Shown here: positions 19,072-28,287 of the stretch, in pieces
Position numbering within the stretch: the first letter of the stretch is position 1
Layout of the letters: each line of letters starts with the position of its first letter
From: an uncultured Gammaproteobacteria bacterium
GTDB lineage: Bacteria; Pseudomonadota; Gammaproteobacteria; Enterobacterales; Psychrobiaceae
DNA: 64,000 nucleotides
Assembly: GCA_937139475.1 (NCBI GenBank)
Contig: CAKZQF010000202.1
Location: 1 to 64,000 of the forward strand
Direction: 5' to 3'
The notes under the pieces: generated by a model
Told to the model about the DNA's origin: nothing
Database searches by the model: none
What the model saw: only the letters and a program-made list of their open reading frames with translations
Translations under genes and position numbers: made by a program

Positions 19072-19860
19072 ATGGATAACACACTGCTGCATGTTGAAGA
19101 CCTAAATTGGCAAGTTGAGAGCAAACATATCCTCAAGGATATTAACTTCTCGATTAAAGCCGGTCAGTTCGTTGGTGTTATCGGTAGTAACGGCAGTGGA
19201 AAAACCAGCTTATTACGCACGCTATATCGCTATACCAAACCCACTGCTGGGCGCATAATGTTACAGCAACAAGATATTTGGCGAAGTAGCGCCACTGACA
19301 TTGCAAAGCAGGTTGCCGTTGTGACGCAAGCGCCTAGCTCCCTGCCCTATTTTGTCGATGAAGTAGTAGCGATGGGCTTAACACCACACAAAAAATTATT
19401 TGAAGGGGAAAATGCGGCTGATAAACAGCTTATTGCTAACGCTTTAGCCCAAGTAGATCTGCGCGATTTAGCATCTAACCGGTTTGATACACTCTCTGGT
19501 GGTGAGCAGCAACGAGTACTTATTGCCCGGGCTATTGTTCAGCAGGGTCAGCTTTTAATTATGGATGAACCCACCAACCATCTCGATATTCATTATCAAA
19601 TAGACATTCTCAATCGCGTGAAACAGTTAAACACAACGGTAATTGCCTCATTGCATGATCTTAATATCGCTAGTGCATTTTGCGACACCTTGATATTACT
19701 CGCTCAAGGAAAAATCATCGCACATGGCACACCAAAGCAAGTGTTAACCGAAGAGATCATAAGCGACACTTATCAAGTGGACGTCAGTGTTAGTAAGCAC
19801 CCTCGTCACCAAAACCCCCACTTGGTATTTCACTATCAGGGAAGCACATGTCAAGATTAG
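19072..19860 (+). CDS. btuD: ABC transporter ATPase for cobalamin uptake (BtuD/FecE type)
   Basis: Powers vitamin B12 import through the inner membrane with BtuC and BtuF. The roughly 262-aa protein has Walker A GSNGSGKTS, signature LSGGEQQRVLIARA, Walker B LLIMDEPTNHLD and the H-loop His in SLHDL. The ATG at 19072 (MDNTLLHVEDLNW) is taken as the start because family homology begins there; an in-frame ATG at 19006 would add 22 unlikely residues. Haem or siderophore ATPases are similar, but the riboswitch and cob neighbours fix the substrate. It overlaps btuC by 13 bp. Confidence 0.9.
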   Translation: MDNTLLHVEDLNWQVESKHILKDINFSIKAGQFVGVIGSNGSGKTSLLRTLYRYTKPTAGRIMLQQQDIWRSSATDIAKQVAVVTQAPSSLPYFVDEVVAMGLTPHKKLFEGENAADKQLIANALAQVDLRDLASNRFDTLSGGEQQRVLIARAIVQQGQLLIMDEPTNHLDIHYQIDILNRVKQLNTTVIASLHDLNIASAFCDTLILLAQGKIIAHGTPKQVLTEEIISDTYQVDVSVSKHPRHQNPHLVFHYQGSTCQD

Positions 19861-20855
19861 CCCTAATAACCATTGGCCTGATTGTTGCCACCTTTGTTAG
19901 CGTCGTTATCGCGCTATGTTTTGGCGCCGTGTCGATTCGTTTTGTTGACGTTTTTACGATTTTATTACCTTGGTTTAGTGAGCAGCCAAACGATCCGATT
20001 TACCAACAAATAGTGCTTGAATTAAGATTGCCCCGAGTGCTGTTGGCTATATTGTCAGGTGCAGGACTCGCTGTGTCGGGGGCAATGCTGCAACAAGTCA
20101 CTCGCAACCCATTAGCCGACCCCTATTTGTTTGGTATCAGTGCTGGGGCATCCTTTGGTGCCGTGGTGATGTTTACTTTGCTATCAAGCGTTTCAATCCT
20201 GCTCTTGCCTATCGCGGCATTTGCGGGGGGACTACTTGCTGTATTTGTCGTCATTAGTATTGCAGGGCGTAGCGCATTTAACCAAATCGAGCGTATGTTA
20301 TTAGCTGGCGTAGCCTGTTCTTTTATGTTCAGCGCTGGCAGCAGTGCGATGCTCTATCATAGCGATCCACAGGCAGCCGCCTCAATTTTATTTTGGACCT
20401 TGGGGAGTTTCTCGCAAGCCCAATGGTCTTCTCTACCGGCACCTGCCATAATAATTTTTACTAGTATTTTGTTATTCTTTGCCTTTTCCCGGCAGGTGTT
20501 AGCTATTTCTAGCGGCGATGAAAGCGCAACAACACTTGGCGTTAATGTTGGCAAGGTCAGGCTGATGATGCTAATAACCAGTTCATTAATTTGTGCCGTT
20601 ATTGTTGCCAGTGCCGGCGGCATCGCGTTTGTTGGATTACTGATCCCTCATCTCGTGCGGCTAACGCTTGGGCAACGGCAACTTAATAATTTCACTGTTG
20701 TTGCATTATTTGGTGGGCTGTTTATGTTGTATGTTGACTTAATGGCACGAACATTATTAGAAAATCAAGAAATACCCCTTGGTATTATTACCTCAGCTAT
20801 TGGCAGTATTTTCTTTTTATTGATTTTAAAACAACGAAGTCTACGAACTAATTAG
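19848..20855 (+). CDS. btuC: Cobalamin ABC transporter permease (FecCD family)
   Basis: Inner-membrane permease of 335 aa with about ten hydrophobic segments. The FecCD/BtuC motifs LRLPRVLLAILSGAGLAVSG, NPLADPYLFGISAGASFGA and GGIAFVGLLIPHLVR are all visible. It forms the channel for B12 with BtuD. The start overlaps btuD by 13 bp and cobT follows after 8 bp, showing a single transcript. Confidence 0.93.
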   Translation: MSRLALITIGLIVATFVSVVIALCFGAVSIRFVDVFTILLPWFSEQPNDPIYQQIVLELRLPRVLLAILSGAGLAVSGAMLQQVTRNPLADPYLFGISAGASFGAVVMFTLLSSVSILLLPIAAFAGGLLAVFVVISIAGRSAFNQIERMLLAGVACSFMFSAGSSAMLYHSDPQAAASILFWTLGSFSQAQWSSLPAPAIIIFTSILLFFAFSRQVLAISSGDESATTLGVNVGKVRLMMLITSSLICAVIVASAGGIAFVGLLIPHLVRLTLGQRQLNNFTVVALFGGLFMLYVDLMARTLLENQEIPLGIITSAIGSIFFLLILKQRSLRTN

Positions 20856-20863
20856 AGCGAACT

Positions 20864-21898
20864 ATGTACTCAATTCCGGCTATCGCGTCAAATCAAAAGG
20901 CGCAAATACAACATAACATCGACATCAAAACCAAACCTCTGGGTGCCTTGGGGCAACTGGAAGCATTGGCATTACAGTTGTGTCTGATTTTAGGTAGCAG
21001 TAAGCCGCAAATAATCAAGCCAACCCAACTAGTATTCGCCGGAGATCACGGCATTAGCGAAATGGGGATCTCAATTGCCGGCAATGAAGTCACAGGGCAG
21101 ATGGTGGCTAATTTTTGTGCTGGCGGCGCTGCGATCAATGCATTTTGCCAGCAATCCAATATGGCCCTTAGAGTGATTGATTGCGGCACAGTGTTTGAGC
21201 AGCCCAACCATCCGATGCTAATCAAGCAACGCATCGCACCGACTACCGCACCGTTTCATATCGAACCAGCGATGACACAAGGGCAGGCTCAAGAGGCTAT
21301 TGACGCAGGAATGCTCATCGCAAAGATGCAAATAAAAAATGGCGCTAATGTGATAGGTATAGGTGAAATGGGGATTGGTAATACAACCTCAGCAGCAGCG
21401 TTAATGCATGTATTAACCGGTAGTGATATCGATTATTGTGTTGGGCGAGGCACCGGAATCGACGACGACAGCCTAGCGCGCAAAAAAGAATTAATTCGCA
21501 ATGCTTGTTTGCTTCATCAAGATAGCATTAACTCGCCATTAAACGCCTTGGCATGCCTCGGTGGCTTCGAGATAGCGCAGATGGTTGGTGCAATGATAGG
21601 AACAGCCCAAGCAGGTAAAGTGATTATTGTTGATGGATTTATTTCAACAGCAGCCGCACTTATCGCCACTCAATTAGCACCCAATGCACGGGACTATATG
21701 GTATTTAGCCATGGCTCAAAAGAACTTGGACATCACACCCTGCTAAAATGTTTAAACGCGACACCGCTGCTAACACTTGAACTGCGTTTAGGTGAAGGAA
21801 GTGGCTGCCCGCTTGCCCTGCCACTAATGCAAAGCGCATTGGCGTTTTACAATAACATGGCCAGTTTCGAGCAAGCCAAAGTGACTGAGGTTAACTAG
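20864..21898 (+). CDS. cobT: CobT, nicotinate-nucleotide-dimethylbenzimidazole phosphoribosyltransferase
   Basis: Activates the lower ligand dimethylbenzimidazole to alpha-ribazole phosphate. The 344-aa protein carries the family motifs FAGDHGISEMGIS, GEMGIGNTTSAAAL, GRGTGIDDD and the C-terminal catalytic Glu region LGEGSGCPLALPLM. It is placed between btuC and cobS in the riboswitch-controlled run. Confidence 0.97.
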   Translation: MYSIPAIASNQKAQIQHNIDIKTKPLGALGQLEALALQLCLILGSSKPQIIKPTQLVFAGDHGISEMGISIAGNEVTGQMVANFCAGGAAINAFCQQSNMALRVIDCGTVFEQPNHPMLIKQRIAPTTAPFHIEPAMTQGQAQEAIDAGMLIAKMQIKNGANVIGIGEMGIGNTTSAAALMHVLTGSDIDYCVGRGTGIDDDSLARKKELIRNACLLHQDSINSPLNALACLGGFEIAQMVGAMIGTAQAGKVIIVDGFISTAAALIATQLAPNARDYMVFSHGSKELGHHTLLKCLNATPLLTLELRLGEGSGCPLALPLMQSALAFYNNMASFEQAKVTEVN

Positions 21899-21921
21899 CC
21901 TTGTCTATCGTAGAAAGTAGC

Positions 21922-22707
21922 ATGCATCAATGGCGATTATGGTTAATTGCTTTAGGATTCTTTACCCGAATTAAAATCAAGCCGATTGAAAATTTTCAGC
22001 CACAATGGCTCAATCAAGCGAGTCGCTATTATGGATTGGTCGGCTTGTTGGTTGGCGGGCTAAGTGCCACCGCCTTTTGGCTAGCCTCATTGATATTGCC
22101 GCTTTCAATTGCCGTCATTCTTGCAATGATCGCCAGTGTATTAATCACTGGGGCGTTCCATGAAGACGGCTTGGCTGATACGTGGGATGGCTTTGGTGGT
22201 GGCTGGAGCACCGAACAAAAGCTTACCATCATGAAAGACTCCCGCTTAGGCACCTACGGCGCGCTGGCACTCATGTTGGCGTTACTACTTAAGTTTCAAT
22301 TACTCGTCGAGTTAGCAAGCACGGCAGCATTATTTCACCCCTTGCCCAATATTGTAACCGCCCTACTCGTTGCGCATTGCCTAAGCCGCGTTTTGGCCGT
22401 TAGCCTGATCTTCGATCAACGTTATGTGCGAGATATCGACTCAAGCAAGGTCAAACCAATGACCGAACAGCAAAGCCCCACTGAGCTAATTATTCTGCTT
22501 GTCAGTGCCCTATTGCCCCTTTTTCTACTGCCCATAATATTATCGACGACTTTAATTATAACCCTGTGCTTTTTACGTTTAGGCATAGTTAAATGGTATC
22601 AAGCACAATTAGGCGGTTACACCGGCGATCTTTTAGGCCAAGCACAACAGTTAGCTGAGCTGGTCATTTACCTAACCATACTAATCTTCTTAACACAGTT
22701 TATATAA
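21922..22707 (+). CDS. cobS: CobS, adenosylcobinamide-GDP ribazoletransferase
   Basis: Membrane enzyme that joins adenosylcobinamide-GDP and alpha-ribazole, the last step of nucleotide-loop assembly. About 261 aa with several membrane segments; the Mg-binding motif HEDGLADTWDG is present. The ATG at 21922 (MHQWRLWLIALGF) is chosen because homologs begin near this point and AGAAAG precedes it; a TTG at 21901, two bases after the cobT stop, would add 7 residues. Confidence 0.94.
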   Translation: MHQWRLWLIALGFFTRIKIKPIENFQPQWLNQASRYYGLVGLLVGGLSATAFWLASLILPLSIAVILAMIASVLITGAFHEDGLADTWDGFGGGWSTEQKLTIMKDSRLGTYGALALMLALLLKFQLLVELASTAALFHPLPNIVTALLVAHCLSRVLAVSLIFDQRYVRDIDSSKVKPMTEQQSPTELIILLVSALLPLFLLPIILSTTLIITLCFLRLGIVKWYQAQLGGYTGDLLGQAQQLAELVIYLTILIFLTQFI

Positions 22708-22718
22708 ACGAGAAAACA

Positions 22719-23321
22719 ATGAGTGAACAAGACAAAAAGCAGCGTCATCAAGCCCGTCAGCAAAAACTAAAAGAAACGGTCGACAAACGCGTCGCAGAGG
22801 CTACCAAAGAGCAGGGCATTTTTATGGTGTTAACTGGCAATGGTAAGGGTAAGTCCACGGCAGGTTACGGCACCGTGTTGCGCTGTGTTGGTCACGGTCA
22901 AAAAGCCGCTGTAGTTCAGTTTATTAAAGGCCAATGGCCATGTGGTGAGCGCAATGTGCTAGAAACCCTTGGCGTTGATTTCCATGTTATGGGCACTGGC
23001 TTTACCTGGAATACCCAAGACAAAGAAAGTGATACCGCGGCAGCGCAAAAAGCCTGGCAACAAGCCAAATTGTTGCTACAAGATAAAAGCTTAGATTTAG
23101 TGATGCTTGATGAATTAACCTACATGCTGACCTATGGCTATATCGATAGCAAAGAGGTGGCACAAGCCATCGCCAATCGTCCACCGATGCAGCATGTAAT
23201 TGTCACCGGACGCGCTTGTCACCGCGACCTCACTGACATTGCCGACACCATCAGCGAAGTACGCCCAACCAAGCATGCTTTTGATAGCGGCATTAAAGCG
23301 AGGATTGGTTTTGATTACTAA
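22719..23321 (+). CDS. cobO: Cob(I)yrinic acid a,c-diamide adenosyltransferase (CobO/BtuR)
   Basis: ATP:corrinoid adenosyltransferase that attaches the upper 5'-deoxyadenosyl ligand. The 200-aa protein has the P-loop GNGKGKSTAGYGT, the VQFIKGQWPCGERN segment, and DLVMLDELTYMLTYGY, all typical of the CobA/CobO/BtuR class. It lies 11 bp after cobS; its end overlaps the likely start of btuF. Confidence 0.96.
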   Translation: MSEQDKKQRHQARQQKLKETVDKRVAEATKEQGIFMVLTGNGKGKSTAGYGTVLRCVGHGQKAAVVQFIKGQWPCGERNVLETLGVDFHVMGTGFTWNTQDKESDTAAAQKAWQQAKLLLQDKSLDLVMLDELTYMLTYGYIDSKEVAQAIANRPPMQHVIVTGRACHRDLTDIADTISEVRPTKHAFDSGIKARIGFDY

Positions 23322-24165
23322 ATTAGCAACAGCACTAACGCTAACATTAACCACATTGCTCTTTTCAAGCACCGCGCTAAGCAATGAGGTCAATTCACCT
23401 CAACGAATTATTGCTCTCTCGCCCCATGCGGTAGAAATGCTGTACGCAATTGGCGCAGGGGATAAAATTGTCGCGACTATTTCGCATGCAGATTACCCAG
23501 AGCAAGCTAAAAGCATTCCTATTATTGGTGACTATCGCGGTGTTACGCTAGAAAAGCTCATCGCATTAAAGCCTGATTTGGTGATTACCTGGTCTGGCGG
23601 TAATAAGCTCAATCAATTAGAAAAAATTAAAGCACTTGGCTACAAGGTGATCGATTCAGATCCAAAATCATTAACCGAGATAGCACAATCCTTGCGTACC
23701 TTGGGCAAAGCAACAGGCAAAGAAGCGCAGGCGGTGAAAATAGCAAGTGACTTTGAGTTAGGATTGCAGGAAATTACAGACAAATATCAGCACAGAGCGA
23801 AAGTTCGCACATTCTATCAACTGTGGTCAAAACCGTTAATGACCATCAGTAAAAGCAGCTGGATTAATCAATTTATCACCCGTTGCGGTGGCGATAATGT
23901 GTTTGCCAATGCTGAAACAGCCTATCCCAATATTAGTGTCGAAAATATTCTGCTGACCAAAGCCCAAGTTATTCTCATTCCAAATGATGCACAAACTAAA
24001 AGCCATGAGCTTTATGATTGGAAACGCTGGCAAGTATTGCCGGCAGTGCAAAACAAACATATATACCACCCCGATGCCAAAATACTCCATCGCCCGACAC
24101 CTCGTGTATTAGGCGCCATGGAACAGGTCTGCCAACAAATCGATAAGGCGCGAGTAGACTTGTGA
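23311..24165 (+). CDS. btuF: Cobalamin-binding periplasmic protein BtuF
   Basis: Delivers B12 to BtuCD. About 284 aa: a signal peptide (ITKLATALTLTLTTLLFSSTALS), then a periplasmic-binding fold with RIIALSPHAVEMLYAIGAGDK and LKPDLVITW typical of BtuF. No ATG fits the signal peptide. A TTG at 23311 with AGGA six bases before it is the best start, overlapping the cobO stop by 11 bp. A longer in-frame ATG at 23200 lies within cobO and gives no signal peptide. The cluster has no BtuB outer-membrane receptor. Confidence 0.9.
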   Translation: MITKLATALTLTLTTLLFSSTALSNEVNSPQRIIALSPHAVEMLYAIGAGDKIVATISHADYPEQAKSIPIIGDYRGVTLEKLIALKPDLVITWSGGNKLNQLEKIKALGYKVIDSDPKSLTEIAQSLRTLGKATGKEAQAVKIASDFELGLQEITDKYQHRAKVRTFYQLWSKPLMTISKSSWINQFITRCGGDNVFANAETAYPNISVENILLTKAQVILIPNDAQTKSHELYDWKRWQVLPAVQNKHIYHPDAKILHRPTPRVLGAMEQVCQQIDKARVDL

Positions 24166-24599
24166 CCTTTATCAAATTCGATACTCAGTCTCCTTATTAT
24201 CAAGACATGCTTGCGCTGCGCCATCTGGTGTTGCGCAAGCCATTGGGGCTTAACCTGTACCAGCAAGACTTAGCCAATGAAGTCAATTACTGGCATTTTG
24301 GCGTATTGCAAAATGGACGATTAGTGGCTTGTGTAATGATAGTGCCACAAAATAATACGCAAGTTACACTCAAGCAAATGGCTGTATCGCCCGATGCGCA
24401 AGGCAACGGCCTGGGTCAAAAGCTTATCAGGCATGTTGAACGCGATTTAATAAGCAATGGCATCTCGCTCATCGAGCTCGCGGCGCGAGACACCGCCATC
24501 GGCTTTTACCAACAATTAGGCTACCGGTGTATTGGCGAGCCTTTTGTTGATGTCACCTTGACCCATCAATTAATGACTAAAATATTAACATCAGACTAG
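24162..24599 (+). CDS. GNAT-family N-acetyltransferase
   Basis: A 145-aa acetyltransferase of unknown substrate. The acetyl-CoA site is seen in QMAVSPDAQGNGLGQKLI, followed by LAARDTAIGFYQQLGY. It starts with GTG overlapping the btuF stop by 4 bp, so it is the last gene of the B12 operon, perhaps by read-through rather than function. Its stop overlaps that of the convergent PepSY gene. Confidence 0.85.
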   Translation: MTFIKFDTQSPYYQDMLALRHLVLRKPLGLNLYQQDLANEVNYWHFGVLQNGRLVACVMIVPQNNTQVTLKQMAVSPDAQGNGLGQKLIRHVERDLISNGISLIELAARDTAIGFYQQLGYRCIGEPFVDVTLTHQLMTKILTSD

Positions 24600-25657
24600 C
24601 GCTTTGCTCGTTTTAGTCTTAACCACAAACCAGTAAAGAGAAATAATATTGGTGACATTGAGAATATTAACCACAACCATTCCATGTGCGGACTAATAAA
24701 TTGGCCAATATGAAACTTGTATTTAAAATGCCAGACTTGAGTGGCTAAATTACTTTGTTGGGCGTTATAAGTATTAAGCACTTGTGCCGATTTAGGGTCA
24801 ACCCACACCCAACTATAGGCGTGGGATTCTTGCGGCATTTTGATTCGCAGACGCAGCGGCTGGTCATTGCTGGGCAAATAAATCCGATAAATCACCCCCT
24901 GCTTAAGGGCTGCCTGCCCTTTATCGACGAGTAATGCCAAGGGTAAATTCTCAGATCCATCATCGCGATAGGTAACTTGGGGCACGGTTTCAATTTGACT
25001 ACCGGTCAGCGATTGCACTAACCATTGCGTTGGCGTCTTCCAATTAAACGCAATGCCAGAAACAGCAATCAGTAGCAATGGAATACAAAAAAACACGCCA
25101 AGCACACTATGCAGTTGACTATAAAAAATTTTTTTGTTGCTAAAGCGTTTTATTTTTAACCGTTTGTGAGGTGCTTTAGGTTTAAACCACAGATAAAAAC
25201 CAATCAAGACATTAATCATTAATGCCAGCGCGGTAATTGATACCCAATCTTGCATTGGCCTGTGACCTTGCTCATCTTGATAGAGCAACCAACGATGAAA
25301 CAGCATGGTAAAGCCATAAATGTGCTGTTCAAAAGTGTATTGCTTGGTAATTTTCAACCGATAAGGATCTAGGTTTACATAGGTTCCTGATTGCAATCGA
25401 AAACGCCAAACATCTTCGGCGAACTCCCCCGGCTCAATAATGCTGACCTTCTCTGCTAACTCCAGCTCAACTTTTGACACCATGGCCGCGACGTTGTGTA
25501 CCTTTCCTTGTGGTACCACCGTCCATTGAGTTGAAAACAATAGTTTATCCAGGGATGGTGCAAATATTAGCAAGGCACCGCTAAGAGATAACAGCACGAT
25601 AAACACGCTAGTGAGCAACGCTATCGTTAGATGGGTTTTACGTAATATTTTGATCAT
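24596..25657 (-). CDS. PepSY-associated transmembrane protein
   Basis: Inner-membrane protein of about 353 aa with an N-terminal helix (LTIALLTSVFIVLLSLSGALL), a periplasmic loop, and three later helices, the PiuB/PepSY_TM layout. Such proteins sit beside siderophore receptors and are linked to reduction or release of iron from siderophores. The ATG at 25657 (MIKILRKTHL) is preferred over one 26 codons upstream, because homologs begin with this KxHxxxG-like segment. It follows the TonB receptor gene on the same strand (about 109 bp gap), supporting an iron role. Confidence 0.82.
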   Translation of the reverse strand: MIKILRKTHLTIALLTSVFIVLLSLSGALLIFAPSLDKLLFSTQWTVVPQGKVHNVAAMVSKVELELAEKVSIIEPGEFAEDVWRFRLQSGTYVNLDPYRLKITKQYTFEQHIYGFTMLFHRWLLYQDEQGHRPMQDWVSITALALMINVLIGFYLWFKPKAPHKRLKIKRFSNKKIFYSQLHSVLGVFFCIPLLLIAVSGIAFNWKTPTQWLVQSLTGSQIETVPQVTYRDDGSENLPLALLVDKGQAALKQGVIYRIYLPSNDQPLRLRIKMPQESHAYSWVWVDPKSAQVLNTYNAQQSNLATQVWHFKYKFHIGQFISPHMEWLWLIFSMSPILFLFTGLWLRLKRAKR

Positions 25658-25766
25658 AAACTTAAACAGACAAAGCCGCTCAAAATAGACAATCAATTGA
25701 AAGTGCTGAAAATACACTTCCAAAGGGCTTGGCAATAATAGCGGCTTTTACTTCTATTGGGTTACA

Positions 25767-27890
25767 TTAAAACTTGGCGGTGAAGCCTACTTTCAAGCTA
25801 GAGCCAAGTGCCATCGTGTTGTAGCCAGCATAGCTATAGCCTTGAGAGCGCGCAGTGAAATACTCTTTGTTAAGTAAGTTCTCAATACCGGCGTAGAGCT
25901 TAATGGCATTATCTAACTGGTATTGACCACTGAGATTAATGACGTTGTAACTTTTGATCGGTCCTTGGTCCCCAACCCAATTGCCATCAACTTGCTCAAA
26001 TCGATTGCGATCACCAACGTGGAAATAAGACAAGGTTACTTTGCTAGCATCCGTTGGCGCATAGTTCACTGTGGTTGTGAAGGTTGGTGCACTAATCTGC
26101 TTTTGCCCAAGATAAACATCATTGCCAGTATCTTTACCTTCGTTATAACTATAGGCGGCGGCGACGTTGAGATGTTCATTGACAATGTAATCAGCACTGA
26201 TTTCCCATCCCCAAATCTTTTGAGGAGCGCGTACTGGTAGATATATGCCAGTAGCGGCATCATATTTGTTAGTGGTGCCTAATTCGGAGGTTGAGCGATA
26301 CGCAGCAAAAGTCAACATCAAGTCATCGAGTTGGCTGCTTGCGCCAATCTCATAGTTATCGATGATAGAAGCTTCACTGTGAATTAAGTTAATGTCATTA
26401 ACAGTTGCCGTACGCAACAAGCGACCTAGATCCGAAATGTCAGCGCCTTGCGAGTAATTGAAAAATGGGGAGAATAGCTCATTGCCAATGTGACGTAAGC
26501 CAAAGTTATAAGTTGTTGCTTTATAGTCAAACTCACCGCCTTTAACCGACATAGGGACAGAACACACATCTGCCGATTTACATAATCGCAAAGTGTCGTA
26601 ATCATCAACAGCAACATCAATGCTTTCATGGCGAGCACCCACTTTAACGACCCAATCATCAGCAACAATGGTTTTGGTTTGCAAGAAAAATGCAACATTG
26701 TTCATGTCCATTTCTGGCACCCATAACCGGCCATCAACCATTGGCTGTGAGGTTATGTCATTAAGCAAGTCACTACCATATATTAAGGTAGTGTCAGCCC
26801 CATCAAACTCAAGCGATGTATTGAAAACCGCACGCAAACCGGTTTTCTCAGACTTGATTAATGACTGGCCCCCATCTAATCCCTGCGCCGGGTTAGCAAG
26901 TGAAGTCGAGAAAAAGAAGATATTTTCAATGTTTTGCTTATAACCATCAAGAACTAGTTGAGTGTTGGCAAATACCTCTTCATCGATGTATTTAAGCATC
27001 AGGTTATAATTGTCTTTCGGCCCTTGTGGCTCTCCTTTAGGCTTTTGTCCGTCAACCACTGGCACGGCGTATGTCTTTTCTCCGCTGTTGATGCTGCTTA
27101 CGACGTCAACATAATTGGGATCGGTTTGTGCATCATAATAGTTGTAGGTGAGTTGAACTGACTTATCGTCATCCAATTGATAGCCAAGCTTAGTGAAAAC
27201 GTTTTGCGTGGTGTTATCTGTTAGGCCATACTTGAGCCCGATAATATCCCCTTGCGCATCTCGCTGAACGCCAGTTTCTTCTTTACTAACACTAAATACG
27301 TAGCTAAAAGCATCTAATTGTCCATCAACGGCTAAGTCCACACGATAACCAGTGCTATCGTCAGGTTGCACCAAGCTCACCTTGCTTGATAGGCCAAATT
27401 CAACATTCGCCTTGTCTTTCCCCGCTTTCTTGGTGATGTAATTAATGACACCGCCTGCAGCGCCGTTACCAAAAATAGAGGTCGCCCCTTTAATCACTTC
27501 GATACGTTCAATCGTTGACGCATCAAGTGTGCGAATGCCTAAGGCACCATTACGTAATGGCGTAGATTGTGGCACCCCATCAATCATGACCAGGGCACTA
27601 CGACCACGCAAAGTCTGACTCGAGTTACTTGAGGTTCCAGTACTTGGTGACATGCCAGGTACTTTGGTCGCCAAGATATTTTGTAGCTCAGTATTGATCT
27701 TCATTTGGTCAAGAATATCTTGACGATTGACGATAGTAATTGAGGCAGGGACTTCATCAATACTCTCAATAATTCGAGAACCAGTAACCACAACACGTTC
27801 GATTTTTTCACCAATTGGCACTTCTTGGGCTTGCGTAGAAAATGCGGCAAGCAATGACAAAGTTAATACTGAATAACTAAGGTTTTTCAT
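25767..27890 (-). CDS. TonB-dependent siderophore receptor (IutA/aerobactin-receptor like)
   Basis: Outer-membrane receptor of about 707 aa. It has a signal peptide (KNLSYSVLTLSLLAAFSTQAQ), a TonB box/plug start (ERVVVTGSRI), and plug motifs QTLRGRSALVMIDGVPQ and IERIEVIKGATSIFGNGAAGGVINYITK. The C-terminus ends in an aromatic Phe (KVGFTAKF), as needed for barrel insertion. The plug resembles IutA, so a hydroxamate siderophore is the best guess. The ATG at 27890 gives the proper signal peptide; an upstream ATG does not. A Fur box lies about 56 bp upstream. Confidence 0.9.
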   Translation of the reverse strand: MKNLSYSVLTLSLLAAFSTQAQEVPIGEKIERVVVTGSRIIESIDEVPASITIVNRQDILDQMKINTELQNILATKVPGMSPSTGTSSNSSQTLRGRSALVMIDGVPQSTPLRNGALGIRTLDASTIERIEVIKGATSIFGNGAAGGVINYITKKAGKDKANVEFGLSSKVSLVQPDDSTGYRVDLAVDGQLDAFSYVFSVSKEETGVQRDAQGDIIGLKYGLTDNTTQNVFTKLGYQLDDDKSVQLTYNYYDAQTDPNYVDVVSSINSGEKTYAVPVVDGQKPKGEPQGPKDNYNLMLKYIDEEVFANTQLVLDGYKQNIENIFFFSTSLANPAQGLDGGQSLIKSEKTGLRAVFNTSLEFDGADTTLIYGSDLLNDITSQPMVDGRLWVPEMDMNNVAFFLQTKTIVADDWVVKVGARHESIDVAVDDYDTLRLCKSADVCSVPMSVKGGEFDYKATTYNFGLRHIGNELFSPFFNYSQGADISDLGRLLRTATVNDINLIHSEASIIDNYEIGASSQLDDLMLTFAAYRSTSELGTTNKYDAATGIYLPVRAPQKIWGWEISADYIVNEHLNVAAAYSYNEGKDTGNDVYLGQKQISAPTFTTTVNYAPTDASKVTLSYFHVGDRNRFEQVDGNWVGDQGPIKSYNVINLSGQYQLDNAIKLYAGIENLLNKEYFTARSQGYSYAGYNTMALGSSLKVGFTAKF

Positions 27891-27943
27891 CCTAAATAGG
27901 TCCTTTCTATAAAAAATAATAATAACAACAAACAACTTTCGCA

Positions 27944-27962
27944 AATGATAATCACTCTCATT
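27944..27962. promoter_or_regulatory. Fur box upstream of the siderophore receptor
   Basis: AATGATAATCACTCTCATT. Against the 7-1-7 Fur model (TGATAAT-n-ATTATCA) 12 of 14 positions match. Its place before the receptor start supports iron-starvation induction. The rest of 27963-28287 holds no ORF; a separate dyad lies at 28151-28166. Confidence 0.8.
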
Positions 27963-28150
27963 CAGATTTGCAACAAGTTATTTTTAAATCATTTTTTATA
28001 TAAAAAGATGTCTACAAAATTAATTTGGATCAATTTTTCACAATGCAGGATCTTGACTCAAGCTATTGCTATAATGGGCTTTAAGGATAAATAGTCGCTA
28101 CTTTATTAAACGAATGATAGATAAAAGTCGTAGAAAAGGTCTTTTTAAAA

Positions 28151-28166
28151 TTGACACGAGTGTCAA
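28151..28166 (+). promoter_or_regulatory. Perfect dyad TTGACAC-GA-GTGTCAA upstream of the purine permease
   Basis: A 7-bp perfect inverted repeat with 2-bp spacer. Its left arm begins with TTGACA, a consensus -35 element, and 17 bp later is TAATGT, a weak -10. A dyad on a -35 is typical of a repressor site. The regulator is not identified; it does not match the PurR box as I know it. Confidence 0.45.
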
Positions 28167-28287
28167 GAACAATTAATGTTTATGTTGCAATTTTGTTACT
28201 CACTACCAAATAATTAATTCATTACTTATAAAGCGTACGCATTGCAAACACCTTAACCCTTACCCTTAAAACAAGAGAACAGTAGTT

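Noticed and set aside
28234..28257. Possible PurR box near ACGCATTGCAAACACC
   Set aside because: Only one half resembles the ACGCAAACG half-site; the dyad is not kept.
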